From Acidobacteriaceae bacterium (GTDB lineage Bacteria > Acidobacteriota > Terriglobia > Terriglobales > Acidobacteriaceae): DNA of 64,000 nucleotides. A program made the position numbers and the translations under genes. The stretch's first letter is position 1; every line of letters starts with the position of its first letter. The stretch covers positions 11,261 through 75,260 of the forward strand of contig PMHV01000030.1 of NCBI GenBank assembly GCA_003156805.1. Reading direction: 5' to 3'. Positions 51,819 through 61,388 of the stretch are shown here, one piece after another. Under the pieces are notes generated by a model. The model was not told the origin of the DNA and made no database searches. It was given only the letters and a program-made list of their open reading frames with translations.

Positions 51819-54338
51819 ATGGCTAGCTCAAAATCCAAGTCTTCCAACGGCGGCGCCCGTACCGCCCTCGTAGAATCTTCCGCCAACAATGGCGCCAATC
51901 TCGAGCGCGAGCGCACGTTTGACGCCTTTCGCCAATGGGGATACCTCGAAGGCGATCTCGATCCTCTGGGCTTTCTGCGCCCGCGTCCGCACCCCGATCT
52001 GCAGATCGATAACGAATACGCTCGCGAAGCCCGCGCCATTTATTCGAGCACCATCGGCGTTGAGATCAATCACATTTCCGATCCCGAACGCCGCAACTGG
52101 ATTTACCAGAGCATGGAATCCGGGACTGAAGAAGAAGAAGACCAGGCTCGCATTCTCGACTTGCTGATCCGCGCCGATCTGTTCGAGCAAGTCTTGCAGC
52201 AGCGCTATCTTGGGAACAAACGCTTTTCGCTCGAAGGTGTCAGCGCGCTGATCCCGCTGCTTGATGAAATCCTCGATACCGGCGCTCAGCGCGGCGCCAT
52301 CGAATTGGTGATGGGAATGAGCCATCGTGGCCGCCTCAACGTGATTGCACATGTGGCCCGACGTCCGCTGGAGGAAATCTTCGCCGGATTCGAAGATGTT
52401 GACCCGCGCAGCGTGCTGGGTTCAGGCGACGTGAAGTATCACATGGGCGCCACGGGCGAATACATTACGCGGAGCGGCGGCAAAGTTCACATTCATCTGG
52501 TGTCGAATCCCAGCCACCTTGAGGCCGTCGATCCTGTCACCGTGGGCCGCACCCGCGCCAAGCAGGATCGCCACGGCGAAGGCAGCCGGGAAAAGTTTTT
52601 GCCGCTGCTGGTGCACGGCGACGCCGCTTTCGCCGGACAAGGCATTCTCGCCGAGACCATGAACTATGCCGACCTCCCAGGCTACACCGTGGGCGGCACG
52701 ATTCATGTGATCGTTAACAATTTGCTGGGTTTCACCACCAGCTATCTTGAAGAGCACTCGACGCGCTTCGCCGCGTGCATCGCGCGCAGGCAGTCGATAC
52801 CCATCTTTCACGTGAACGGCGAAGATGTGGATGCCGTGGCGCGCGTGGCGCGCCTCGCCACCGAATACCGCTACGAGTTCGGCACGGACGTGGTCATCGA
52901 CCTCATCGGCTACCGCCGCCACGGGCACAGCGAAGTCGACGACCCCACCATCACGCAACCGATTCTTTATAAGAAGATCAAAGACCATCCGCCGCTGTGG
53001 GAGATCTACGCCGACGACATCGGCGCAGCCGATGCGCAAGCACAGGCGGACGCCATCAAAGCGGAGTTCGAAACAGCGCAGAAAAAAGCCGGCAGCGTTA
53101 CAAAAAAGCCCACTTTGCGCGATCTGCCTTCTTATTGGGATCAATATTACGGCGGCCGTCACAAGCCGGAGTTTGAAGTGGAGACCGGCTTGGCTCTCGA
53201 AGAGTTAGCCGAGCTTACCAGCCGTTTGACCGCGTATCCCGAAGGTTTTCACATCCATCCCAAAGTGAAGAAGTTGCTCGAACAGCGCGCGGAAATGGGC
53301 ACCGGCAAGCGTCCCGTCGATTACGGCATGGCCGAAGCGCTAGCCTTCGCCAGCCTTGTGAAGAATGGTATTCCGGTTCGCTTGTCCGGGCAGGATACCC
53401 GACGCGGCACCTTCAATCAACGACACTCCGCGCTTATCGACATTGAAAATGAAGACGAATACGTGCCGCTCGAAAACATCGCCCCGGGCCAGGCGCGTTG
53501 CGACATTTACAACTCCACGCTTTCCGAACCAGGCGTGCTCGGCTTCGAATATGGATACAGCCGCGATTATCCCGAATCGCTCGTGCTGTGGGAAGCTCAG
53601 TTCGGCGACTTCGTCAACGTCGCGCAAGCCATCATCGACCAGTTCATCAGCGCCGGCGAAGCCAAATGGAATCTGCTCTCAGGCGTGGTCATGCTGCTGC
53701 CGCACGGCTACGAAGGCCAGGGACCGGAGCACTCCAGTGCGCGCATCGAGCGTTTTCTTCAGCTCGCAGCGAAAGACAATATCCAGATCTGCCAGCCCTC
53801 GAACGCTGCGCAGTATTTTCATCTTCTGCGCCGCCAAGCTCTGCGCCACTGGCGCAAGCCGCTGATCGTGTTCACGCCCAAGAGCATGTTGCGCCACGCC
53901 GACGCGTCGTCGCCCATCGCGGATTTCACGCAACCGAATTTTCAAAACGTGATCCCCGACGCGGAAGTCGGCGAAGCCGGGCGCATCCTGATCTGCAGCG
54001 GCAAGATCGGTCACGAACTTCGCGCCGAGCGCAAGAAAAGAAAAGATACTTCCACCGCAATCGTGTTTCTCGAACAGATGTATCCCTTCCCGGAGAAAGA
54101 GCTCGTCGGCGAACTCGACCGCCACGGCTCCGCGGGTGAGATCGTCTGGGTGCAGGAAGAGCCCGCTAACATGGGCGCGCTGTTCAACATGCTTCCGCGC
54201 CTGCGCCGCATCGCCGGCGAGCGTTCCGTGCTTTCTGTAAAGCGCTCCGCCAGCGCCAGCCCGGCAACGGGCAGCGCCAAAGCCCATGAGGTCGAGCAGA
54301 AGACTCTGCTAACGTTGGCCTTCACCGCGAAGGGGTAG
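51819..54338 (+). CDS. sucA: 2-oxoglutarate dehydrogenase E1 component
   Basis: 839 residues, about 90 shorter than the E. coli enzyme, chiefly through a shortened N-terminal region. It has GMSHRGRLNVIAHVARRP and GAIELVMG (thiamine site), KVHIHLVSNPSHLEAVDPV, HGDAAFAGQGILAETMNY and, late, MLLPHGYEGQGPEHSSARIE. It decarboxylates 2-oxoglutarate in the TCA cycle and passes a succinyl group to E2. E2 and E3 genes are not in this window. Confidence 0.93.
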   Translation: MASSKSKSSNGGARTALVESSANNGANLERERTFDAFRQWGYLEGDLDPLGFLRPRPHPDLQIDNEYAREARAIYSSTIGVEINHISDPERRNWIYQSMESGTEEEEDQARILDLLIRADLFEQVLQQRYLGNKRFSLEGVSALIPLLDEILDTGAQRGAIELVMGMSHRGRLNVIAHVARRPLEEIFAGFEDVDPRSVLGSGDVKYHMGATGEYITRSGGKVHIHLVSNPSHLEAVDPVTVGRTRAKQDRHGEGSREKFLPLLVHGDAAFAGQGILAETMNYADLPGYTVGGTIHVIVNNLLGFTTSYLEEHSTRFAACIARRQSIPIFHVNGEDVDAVARVARLATEYRYEFGTDVVIDLIGYRRHGHSEVDDPTITQPILYKKIKDHPPLWEIYADDIGAADAQAQADAIKAEFETAQKKAGSVTKKPTLRDLPSYWDQYYGGRHKPEFEVETGLALEELAELTSRLTAYPEGFHIHPKVKKLLEQRAEMGTGKRPVDYGMAEALAFASLVKNGIPVRLSGQDTRRGTFNQRHSALIDIENEDEYVPLENIAPGQARCDIYNSTLSEPGVLGFEYGYSRDYPESLVLWEAQFGDFVNVAQAIIDQFISAGEAKWNLLSGVVMLLPHGYEGQGPEHSSARIERFLQLAAKDNIQICQPSNAAQYFHLLRRQALRHWRKPLIVFTPKSMLRHADASSPIADFTQPNFQNVIPDAEVGEAGRILICSGKIGHELRAERKKRKDTSTAIVFLEQMYPFPEKELVGELDRHGSAGEIVWVQEEPANMGALFNMLPRLRRIAGERSVLSVKRSASASPATGSAKAHEVEQKTLLTLAFTAKG

Positions 54339-54455
54339 CCGGGCCAAGCGAGGAATGTGTGGGCGCGGGCGACCCGCTCGCGCAGCTTCGGTTGTGCAAG
54401 CGCTGCGGTGTAGACTCGCCGCAAGTGTTACCCTAATTCCCCGCGCTCAAACTCC

Positions 54456-56576
54456 ATGCCCCTTCGCCCCCAACCTCTTCGCGTCGCCATCGACACCGGC
54501 GGCACCTTCACCGACTGTGTCTGGATCGACGGAAGCGGCCGGCTGCGCATGTTGAAAGTATTCTCCACTCCCGCCAATCCCTCGCAAGCGATTGTCGAAG
54601 CACTCGGCAAAATCGGCTACGCAGGCGAACTCGTCCTGCTGCACGGCACCACCGTCGGCACCAACACCTTGCTCGAACGCAAAGGCGCGCGCGCCGCTCT
54701 GGTCACCACTGCCGGTTTTGAAAACGCGATTGAGATTGGCCGCCAGGCTCGTCCCAAGCTTTATGATTTTTTCTTCGACCGCGTTGAACCGCTGGTCGCA
54801 TCCGACCTGCGCTTCGGTGTGGAAGAGCGCACTGCCTGCGACGGCGAGATCCTGATCTCGCCCACTGCCGACGAACTGAAATCTCTCTGCGCACGAATCG
54901 CCGACAAGAATCCGGAATCGATCGCTGTTGCGCTGCTGTTTTCGTTCGCGAATGCGAAGAATGAATTAGCCGTAGCCGAAGCGCTCAAGCCGCTAGGAAT
55001 TCCGCTCTCGATCTCGCACCAGATTCTTCCAGAATTTCGCGAATACGAGCGCACCTCGACGGTGGTCATCAACGCTTATCTGCAACCGATCATGCAGAAG
55101 TATCTGGAAAATCTCGAAACCCGTTCTCATCGAGACATTGCTCGCACCATCTCCGCCGCGAAACCCCGCATTTTCGTTATGCAATCCAGCGGCGGGATCA
55201 CCCCGCTGTCCTCTGCGGCTCGCGAACCGGTGCGCACCGTTCTCTCCGGCCCCGCTGGAGGCGTGGTCGGCGCCGCCGAAACCGCCCGCCGCAGCGGCTT
55301 CACCCGCATCATCGCTTTCGACATGGGAGGCACCTCCACCGATGTTTCCCTCGTTGAAGGCGCGATCACCACCGCCAGCGACGCGCAGGTTGCCGGCCTG
55401 CCGATCGGCGTGCCCATGCTTGATATTCACACGGTCGGCGCCGGCGGGGGATCGCTCGCCCGCTTCGATGCCGCCGGCGTTTTGCGCGTCGGCCCCGAAT
55501 CTGCAGGGGCCGATCCCGGCCCTATCTGTTACGGCCGCGGCACGCAGCCTACCGTGACCGACGCCAACCTCTTGCTCGGCCGCCTGCAACCCAAGTGCTT
55601 TCTGGGCGGCGATTTCACTCTCGATTTGGAGCGCACCCGCCGCGTCACCGCCGAGTGGCTGAAAAAAGAATGGCTGAAGCGGCTGAAAAGTTCGCTCAGT
55701 CTCGAACGCTTTGCCGCGGGTGTAATTCGCGTGGTGAACGCCACGATGGAGAAAGCCATCCGCGTCGTCTCCATCGAGCGCGGCCGCGATCCCCGTGACT
55801 TTGCCCTGGTTGCGTTCGGCGGCGCCGGAGGTCTGCATGCCTGCGCCCTCGCCGAAGCCCTCAGCATTCCGCATGTGATCGTACCCGCCCTGCCCGGCGC
55901 GCTGTCTGCGCTCGGCATTCTCGTCAGCGACGTCGTGAAAGATGGTTCGCGCACCGTGCTGTGGCGCATCGCCGGCGAGATTCCCCATGCCCGCCTCGCC
56001 CGCGAGTTTTCCGCTCTGAAAAAGCAAGCGGCGAAAGATTTTCGCAACGAGGGCTGGCAGGGAAGAGTCGACTACGATTTCAGCGTGGATGTTCGCTATC
56101 GGGGCCAGGGATACGAATTGAACGTCCCGTTCACGAAGAATCTGCTCGCCGATTTTCAGCGCGAACACCAGCGCCGCTACGGCTACGCTCATCCTCGGCG
56201 CGAAGTAGAGTTAGTCACCCTCCGCCTCCGCGCCACAGTCAAATCGCAGCCGCTGGAAATCGACACCACTCGCGCGGGAAAGATGGATCATGCGGGCGCG
56301 GCCCAGGTGGGGACGACCTCCTTCGTGAGCCGGCCCCGAGCGAAGCCGATGGGTCCAGGCCGAGCAAAGCTCGGCTCGCCCTCCACGCTCAAAGCCCAAG
56401 TCTTCTTCGACGGCAAGAAACTCTCCACCGTAATGCATTCTCGGGATTCTCTCGAACCCGGCAGAAACCATTCCGGCCCCGCTATGATCACCGAATACAG
56501 CGCCACCACGGCCATTCCTCCCGGCAAACGCTTCCATCTCGACCGCGCCGCCAACCTGATTGTTACAATCCGGTAA
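54456..56576 (+). CDS. hydantoinase/oxoprolinase A-type protein
   Basis: 706 residues. The N-terminus RVAIDTGGTFTDCVWIDGSG is the ATP-binding signature of Hydant_A_N; IIAFDMGGTSTDVSLVEGA and DIHTVGAGGGSLARFDAAG lie in the Hydantoinase_A domain, and VAFGGAGGLHACALAEAL closes it. It is an ATP-dependent amidohydrolase subunit, acting on hydantoins, 5-oxoproline or acetone-type substrates; the partner HyuB is not adjacent. Near residues 615-645 an unusual stretch (56307-56390) with a 7-bp perfect hairpin GCCGAGC-AAA-GCTCGGC replaces the normal linker and looks like an in-frame repeat insertion. Confidence 0.9.
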   Translation: MPLRPQPLRVAIDTGGTFTDCVWIDGSGRLRMLKVFSTPANPSQAIVEALGKIGYAGELVLLHGTTVGTNTLLERKGARAALVTTAGFENAIEIGRQARPKLYDFFFDRVEPLVASDLRFGVEERTACDGEILISPTADELKSLCARIADKNPESIAVALLFSFANAKNELAVAEALKPLGIPLSISHQILPEFREYERTSTVVINAYLQPIMQKYLENLETRSHRDIARTISAAKPRIFVMQSSGGITPLSSAAREPVRTVLSGPAGGVVGAAETARRSGFTRIIAFDMGGTSTDVSLVEGAITTASDAQVAGLPIGVPMLDIHTVGAGGGSLARFDAAGVLRVGPESAGADPGPICYGRGTQPTVTDANLLLGRLQPKCFLGGDFTLDLERTRRVTAEWLKKEWLKRLKSSLSLERFAAGVIRVVNATMEKAIRVVSIERGRDPRDFALVAFGGAGGLHACALAEALSIPHVIVPALPGALSALGILVSDVVKDGSRTVLWRIAGEIPHARLAREFSALKKQAAKDFRNEGWQGRVDYDFSVDVRYRGQGYELNVPFTKNLLADFQREHQRRYGYAHPRREVELVTLRLRATVKSQPLEIDTTRAGKMDHAGAAQVGTTSFVSRPRAKPMGPGRAKLGSPSTLKAQVFFDGKKLSTVMHSRDSLEPGRNHSGPAMITEYSATTAIPPGKRFHLDRAANLIVTIR
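56307..56390 (+). repeat. hairpin-rich repeat inserted in frame in the hydantoinase-like gene
   Basis: Contains an imperfect GGGGACGACCTC / GAGCCGGCCCC hairpin and a perfect GCCGAGC-AAA-GCTCGGC hairpin (56359-56375). It encodes a Pro/Gly/Arg-rich segment unlike the flanking protein. Confidence 0.45.
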
Positions 56577-56636
56577 AATTCACGCCGCGCGCCGTGTACT
56601 CGCCACTCGGCACTAGGTACTCGCAACTCGCTTCGC

Positions 56637-56642
56637 TACAAT
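56637..56642 (+). promoter_or_regulatory. -10-like TACAAT directly before phoB
   Basis: TACAAT ends 6 nt before the GTG at 56649. No good -35 box is visible. If used, the phoB mRNA would be leaderless. Confidence 0.4.
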
Positions 56643-56648
56643 AAACTC

Positions 56649-57341
56649 GTGAAACCCAGCATCTTTGTTGTCGAAGACGATCCCGATATTTCCCGCCTCG
56701 TTCGCCACCACCTGGAAAACGACGGCTTCGCCGTACGCGTTTATCCCAACGGCGCCACCGTACTCAGCGACGCCGAGCGCCAGCGCCCGGCATTGTTCGT
56801 GCTCGACATCATGGTGCCCGGCAAAGACGGTCTCGAACTCTGCCGCACGGTCCGGCAGAATCCCGGTCTGGCGTCCGTGCCTGTGATTTTCCTGACCGCC
56901 AAGAGCAGCGAAGCCGACCGCGTGCTCGGTCTCGAGATCGGCGCCGACGACTATATCGCCAAGCCTTTCAGCCCGCGCGAACTTGTGGCCCGAGTCAAGG
57001 CCGTGCTGCGCCGCTTTGAGCGCCCGCTTCCGCCCAGCCCGCTCAAAGTCGGCGACATCGAAATCGACCCCTCGGCCATGACTCTCACCGTTCGCGGACA
57101 AACCGTTTCCACCACCGCCACCGAGTTCCGCCTGCTCGATTACTTTGCCCGCCATCTCGGCCGGGTTTTTTCGCGAGATCATCTTCTCGATTCCGTCTGG
57201 CGTGACACTTCCTACGTCACCCCGCGCTCGGTCGATGTCTATGTCCGCCGCATCCGCGAAAAAATCGAGCCTGACCCGGAAAATCCGCGCTACCTCAAAA
57301 CCGTACGCGGCGCAGGGTATCGTTTCGAGGCTCCGAAGTGA
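56649..57341 (+). CDS. phoB: PhoB-type response regulator (OmpR family)
   Basis: 230 residues, starting at GTG 56649. Receiver domain with Glu9-Asp10-Asp11, phosphoacceptor Asp53 (FVLDIMVPGKDG) and Lys at YIAKPF; the C-terminus is a winged helix with STTATEFRLLDYFARHLGRV and YVRRIREKIEPDPENPRYLK. It should bind promoter DNA once phosphorylated. The next gene, a PhoR-like kinase, overlaps its stop codon by 4 nt, and PhoU follows, so the pair is assigned to phosphate-starvation control by context. Confidence 0.9.
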   Translation: MKPSIFVVEDDPDISRLVRHHLENDGFAVRVYPNGATVLSDAERQRPALFVLDIMVPGKDGLELCRTVRQNPGLASVPVIFLTAKSSEADRVLGLEIGADDYIAKPFSPRELVARVKAVLRRFERPLPPSPLKVGDIEIDPSAMTLTVRGQTVSTTATEFRLLDYFARHLGRVFSRDHLLDSVWRDTSYVTPRSVDVYVRRIREKIEPDPENPRYLKTVRGAGYRFEAPK

Positions 57342-59233
57342 GAAGCCGGATTTTCTTCAAGCTGCTGGCGGCTTTTGTTTTTGTCATTGCCGCCGCAGCC
57401 GTCACCTTTGACTTCATGCTGGCCGGTTCCTGGGAATCTTCGTTGCGTAGCGAGGTGCAGCGCAATCTCACCCAGAAGACACAACTCCTCGCTCACCGCG
57501 TCGAAACCGACCGCAGCGGCCACTCCCTTGCCGATATTGCCGCCCAGGAAGGCCAGGCCGCCGGCGCTCGCGCCACCATCATCGATCCCACGGGCAACGT
57601 GCTCGCAGATTCCGAAGCCAATCCTGCCAGCCTGCAGAACGAAGCTCAGCGCAAGGAATTCGTCGCAGCTCTTTCCGGCAACATTGGCGTCGACGAGCGC
57701 CGCAGCGCTACAGTCGGAATCCCATTTCTCTACGTGGCTGTGCCCGTCTCCGGAGGCGCGGTGCGCCTCGCCTATCCGCTCTCCGATGTCGAAGCGGTTT
57801 CGGCGCAGGTGCATCGCAGACTCGCGCTGGCCTCAGCCCTGGCTCTTGTTTTCGCGATTCTCGTCGCCGTTACGGCTGCATCGTGGAGCGCCCGCCGCTT
57901 TGACCGCATTGTCGATGGGGCCGCGCGTATCGCCCAGGGCGATCTCCAGGCCCGCATCCAGGAAACTTCTCCCGACGAAATCGGCCGCGCGGCCGGCGCC
58001 ATCGACAAAACCGCGTTGCGCGTGGAAGAAAGCTTCGCCGCTGTGCGTTCCAGCCAGCACCAACTGGAAACTCTGCTCAACAGCATGGAAGACGCCGTCA
58101 TTGCCGTCAGCGCCGATGGAGTTGTGCAATGGGCTAGTGAGCCCATGAACCGGCTTGTCCCTCAGCACACCCGCCTGCACCAGCCGGTGGTGGAAACCAT
58201 CCGCGACCCGGATTTCCTGGCCGCTGTCAATCAAGCCATTGCCACCCGCGAAGTCAAAACCTCGCGCGCCACGTCCATCGTGCCCGGCCGCGTCTTCGAT
58301 GTCACCGCCGCGCCATTGCCCGGCGGCGGCGCAGTCGCCGTGCTCCGCGATCTCACCGAAACCGAACGCGTCGAAAAAACCCGCCGCGATTTCATCGCCA
58401 ACGTCTCTCATGAACTCCGCACGCCTCTCACTTCCATTCAGGGCTACGCCGAAACTCTGCTCGATGGCGCTCCCGACGGCGGCGCGCCCAACCGCGAGTT
58501 TCTCGAGATCATTCGCAAGAACGCCGCTCGCATGTCGCGCCTTACCGAAGATCTGCTGACTCTCGCCCGCGTCGAATCCGGCGAAACTCGTTTCGAGATC
58601 GAGCGCGTTCCGCCGGTCGAGTTGCTTCACGACGCGGAAGAGAGCTTCCGCGAAATCGCCCGCGCCCAGGGCGTTGACTTGCAGATCCAGGACTTGCAGA
58701 TCCAGGACTTGCAGATCCAAGACTCGAAGATCCAAGATCCGCAGAACAAGGATTCGCAAAATAAAGATCTGCAAAACAAAGAGCTTCTCAACAACAAAGA
58801 TTTGCGGAACAATTCTTTGGCGAACGACGACCCGCAGATTCAAGGCCTGCAGCAGCGCGGCAACGGACTTGCAGAATCATTGCCGCCGGTTCTCGCCGAT
58901 CGCGAAGCCATTCATCAGGTCTTTTCGAATTTGATCGGCAATGCCATGAAATACGGCTCCTCCGGCGGCCGCATCGTCCTGGGAGTGCGCCCCGCTGCGC
59001 GCGGCGTTGAATTCTTTGTGCAGGATTTCGGCGCCGGCATTCCCTCCGAGCACCTTCCGCGCCTGTTCGAGCGTTTTTACCGCGTCGACAAAGCCCGCTC
59101 CCGCGAATCCGGAGGCACCGGCCTCGGCCTCGCCATCGCCAAACACATCGTGCTCGCCCACGGCGGCTCCATCCGCGCCGAAAGCGAACTCGCCCATGGT
59201 TCGACTTTTCTGTTTACGCTTCCGACAGCCTAG
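57338..59233 (+). CDS. phoR: PhoR-like sensor histidine kinase with a pentapeptide-repeat insert
   Basis: 631 residues, starting at GTG 57338 within the phoB stop. TM1 near residues 5-25, a periplasmic-type region to about 150, TM2 (about 162-185), HAMP (about 186-238), PAS (about 240-345), HisKA with SHELRTPLTSIQGY and His358, and HATPase_c with FSNLIGNAMKYG, DFGAGIP and GGTGLGLAIAKH. Between HisKA and the ATPase box, residues 447-492 are nine degenerate DLQIQ/DLQNK units from a 15-bp DNA repeat, where homologues have a short strand. It should phosphorylate PhoB. Whether the insert harms the ATP domain is unclear. Confidence 0.9.
   Translation: MRSRIFFKLLAAFVFVIAAAAVTFDFMLAGSWESSLRSEVQRNLTQKTQLLAHRVETDRSGHSLADIAAQEGQAAGARATIIDPTGNVLADSEANPASLQNEAQRKEFVAALSGNIGVDERRSATVGIPFLYVAVPVSGGAVRLAYPLSDVEAVSAQVHRRLALASALALVFAILVAVTAASWSARRFDRIVDGAARIAQGDLQARIQETSPDEIGRAAGAIDKTALRVEESFAAVRSSQHQLETLLNSMEDAVIAVSADGVVQWASEPMNRLVPQHTRLHQPVVETIRDPDFLAAVNQAIATREVKTSRATSIVPGRVFDVTAAPLPGGGAVAVLRDLTETERVEKTRRDFIANVSHELRTPLTSIQGYAETLLDGAPDGGAPNREFLEIIRKNAARMSRLTEDLLTLARVESGETRFEIERVPPVELLHDAEESFREIARAQGVDLQIQDLQIQDLQIQDSKIQDPQNKDSQNKDLQNKELLNNKDLRNNSLANDDPQIQGLQQRGNGLAESLPPVLADREAIHQVFSNLIGNAMKYGSSGGRIVLGVRPAARGVEFFVQDFGAGIPSEHLPRLFERFYRVDKARSRESGGTGLGLAIAKHIVLAHGGSIRAESELAHGSTFLFTLPTA
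58676..58813 (+). repeat. 15-bp coding minisatellite in phoR (about 9 units)
   Basis: First three units are nearly identical (GACTTGCAGATCCAG), later ones diverge to GATCTGCAAAACAAA types; one unit has 18 bp. All keep the frame and encode D-L/S/P-Q/K-I/N-Q/K. Older units lie towards the 3' side. Confidence 0.9.
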
Positions 59234-59369
59234 AGGCTATAAACTCCTGCCTTCCGGTGACCGTCGCGATGGCAGTGGCGCTCGCTTTCAAAAAATGACA
59301 CAAAATTTACCCAGCTTTAACCATCTTCTCCAAATTGCAACTTATGCTGGGCCGTTGACCATCCCTCGG

Positions 59370-59375
59370 TATAAT
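59370..59375 (+). promoter_or_regulatory. -10-like TATAAT before phoU
   Basis: TATAAT lies 64 bp before the phoU ATG. No clear -35 or Pho box is visible. It could give phoU an own promoter, separate from phoB-phoR. Confidence 0.35.
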
Positions 59376-59438
59376 CGAAGCAGTGGGCGCCAGGAATCGT
59401 CCGAACGCCGCTCCCCTGCGCGCTCAAGGAATGTCCCC

Positions 59439-60164
59439 ATGAGTACCGCCAGCCTCAAAGCTCCCGATCCTGAGCCGGTGCACCACTACCTGGTTCGCCG
59501 CACCGTTGAAGCCTGTCGTCTGGCCAAGGAAGCTGCCGGCGCCGCTGCCGAGGGCATTGCCACCGGCTCTTCGCCCTTATTGAACTCGCTGCACCAGCGT
59601 GAGCGCGAGCTCGACGCGCTCGACATGGAAATCGATAGCGGTGTCACCGCGGCCATCACCGAGGTCACCCCGGCCGAGGCCCGCGAACTGCTTGCCTGTA
59701 TGAAGTTCATGATTGGCCTCGAGCGCATCGGCGATCTTCTTCTCAGCTTTGCCAACAGCGCGCAAGCCGCCGCCGGACGCGTCGATTCCGAAGACACCCG
59801 CGATCTCACCCAGATGGCCACCATCCTCGAAAAAATGCTCACCGACGTAGGCGCCGCTTTTTCCACCCGCGACGTCGGCAAAGCCGTCGATGTTCTTCGC
59901 GCCGATTCTGAGATGGACCGCCTGCGCAACCTTATCTTCCTGCGCCACATCGAGAATCCGGAGAACGTCCATCGCCAAGCCAGCCTCCAAGTCATCTTCA
60001 TGACCCAATCTCTCGAGCGCGCCGGCGACCACGCGAAAAACCTCGCCGAGGAGGTTTGCCACTTCGTCAGCGGCCACACTGTCCGCCACGTCCTCATGGC
60101 CTACGACAAACCCGTCGAACAAATGTTCATCGACTGGCTCCGCCGCCGCGACCAGCACCGCTAA
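59439..60164 (+). CDS. phoU: PhoU phosphate-signalling regulator
   Basis: 241 residues from the ATG at 59439, with AAGGA about 10 nt upstream; the frame is open to 59007 but that part overlaps phoR and is not coding. Two repeated three-helix halves carry the PhoU metal-binding patterns: IGLERIGDLLLSFANSA in the first half and QSLERAGDHAKNLAEEV in the second. PhoU links the Pst transporter to PhoR and represses the regulon when phosphate is ample. No pst genes are in this window. Confidence 0.9.
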   Translation: MSTASLKAPDPEPVHHYLVRRTVEACRLAKEAAGAAAEGIATGSSPLLNSLHQRERELDALDMEIDSGVTAAITEVTPAEARELLACMKFMIGLERIGDLLLSFANSAQAAAGRVDSEDTRDLTQMATILEKMLTDVGAAFSTRDVGKAVDVLRADSEMDRLRNLIFLRHIENPENVHRQASLQVIFMTQSLERAGDHAKNLAEEVCHFVSGHTVRHVLMAYDKPVEQMFIDWLRRRDQHR

Positions 60165-60231
60165 ATCAGCCCCGCTAAACCGGTGCCGCTAAGCAACCGC
60201 GGGGTGGTATCATGCTCACCTACCGCATTTC

Positions 60232-61293
60232 ATGCGCATCAAACGCAGCTTGCCCATCGTGGCGGCGGTGCTGGTTGTGGCCGCAGCTTTGACCCTTGCC
60301 GTTCAACTGCGCAAGCACGCTCCGCCCGAACCTGCCCGCCTGTTACCCGGTGCGGACGCCTTCATTTTCCTCAATCTCGACTCGGTGCGCGCATTCGACG
60401 CCACCTGCAAATTGCCGCCTGTGACCCATGACCCCGAGTATCAGCGCTTCATCGAGCAAACTGGTTTCGAATTCGAGCGCGATCTGAACGAAGCCGCCTT
60501 CGCCATCCACTACCCGGCGAGTTGGCCCAACGGAGGCACCGGCGGCGCCGCGCCGGAGCCGCGATTCTCCGAAGTGCTGAAAGGAAAATTCGACGAGCGC
60601 CTCGTCGCCTACCTGCGGCGCTGGGCGCAATCGGTCGAGAATTACAACTCGGTCGATATTTATACGATTCTTCTCCAAGGCCGCTCATTCCGCGTTGCGG
60701 TTCTCAGCGCCGACTTCGTGGCCGCATCCAATCACGACGATCCATCGGTGATTCACGGAATCGTCGACCGGTCGCGGCGTCTGGCATCGCCCTTTGGCGG
60801 GCCCGCGCTGTTGCGCCAGTACTACAAGCACGTTCAGTTGGCCAGCATGGCATGGGCTGTCGCCCGCATTGAGCCTTTGCCCGGAGGCTTCTCCGGCGCG
60901 CTTCTCACCAAGCCGGCCATCATGGTCGTCTCCGGAAGTTATCTCAACCCGCTCCACCTCCGGCCCGAGCATTTGCATCTGAGCGCCGCGGCCTTCGCCG
61001 CCAATTCCGACGATGCCCGCAACATCGCCGACCGCGTCAATGTTTTTCTTGCCCTTTCGCACACGGCCGAGAACTCCGTCGGGCCCCACGACACCGATCC
61101 CGATGTGAAGGCCTTTTTCAATAGCGTGGAAGTCAAACAGCAGGAAGACCGCGCCATGCTCTCGGCCCAGGTGCCGCCCGGCTTTGTTTGCAAGATGCTG
61201 ACTGGGTCTTCACCCGAGCTGACTCCGCCGTCTGCTTCGCCCGCTCCACCTCCGGCCCAATCTCCCGCACATTCACCCTCGAAGTCGCAATAA
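60232..61293 (+). CDS. hypothetical exported or membrane-anchored protein
   Basis: 353 residues. An N-terminal hydrophobic segment (about 8-26) is followed by a soluble domain with mixed alpha/beta pattern (LLPGADAFIFLNLDSVRAF, TGFEFERDLNEAAFAIHYPA) and a C-terminal tail of about 30 residues rich in Pro and Ser (PPSASPAPPPAQSPAHSPS). No catalytic motif is seen. It starts 67 bp after phoU and may be the last gene of the phosphate locus, but nothing ties it to phosphate. Family not recognised. Confidence 0.6.
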   Translation: MRIKRSLPIVAAVLVVAAALTLAVQLRKHAPPEPARLLPGADAFIFLNLDSVRAFDATCKLPPVTHDPEYQRFIEQTGFEFERDLNEAAFAIHYPASWPNGGTGGAAPEPRFSEVLKGKFDERLVAYLRRWAQSVENYNSVDIYTILLQGRSFRVAVLSADFVAASNHDDPSVIHGIVDRSRRLASPFGGPALLRQYYKHVQLASMAWAVARIEPLPGGFSGALLTKPAIMVVSGSYLNPLHLRPEHLHLSAAAFAANSDDARNIADRVNVFLALSHTAENSVGPHDTDPDVKAFFNSVEVKQQEDRAMLSAQVPPGFVCKMLTGSSPELTPPSASPAPPPAQSPAHSPSKSQ

Positions 61294-61374
61294 CTCTTGG
61301 CTTTTTAATGATGACCCTGTAACCAATGGCCGCTGCAAACATCTGATCCCTCGTGAGACTTGCCTCTGGACAGG

Positions 61375-61380
61375 TACAAT
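61375..61380 (+). promoter_or_regulatory. -10-like TACAAT before ccdA
   Basis: TACAAT ends 8 nt before the ATG at 61389, again suggesting a leaderless transcript. No good -35 box. Confidence 0.4.
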
Positions 61381-61388
61381 AAATACGG

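Noticed and set aside
59007-59438. Upstream extension of the phoU frame
   Set aside because: It overlaps phoR in another frame, has a Pro/Ser/Ala-rich non-protein-like composition, and the ATG at 59439 has its own ribosome-binding site.
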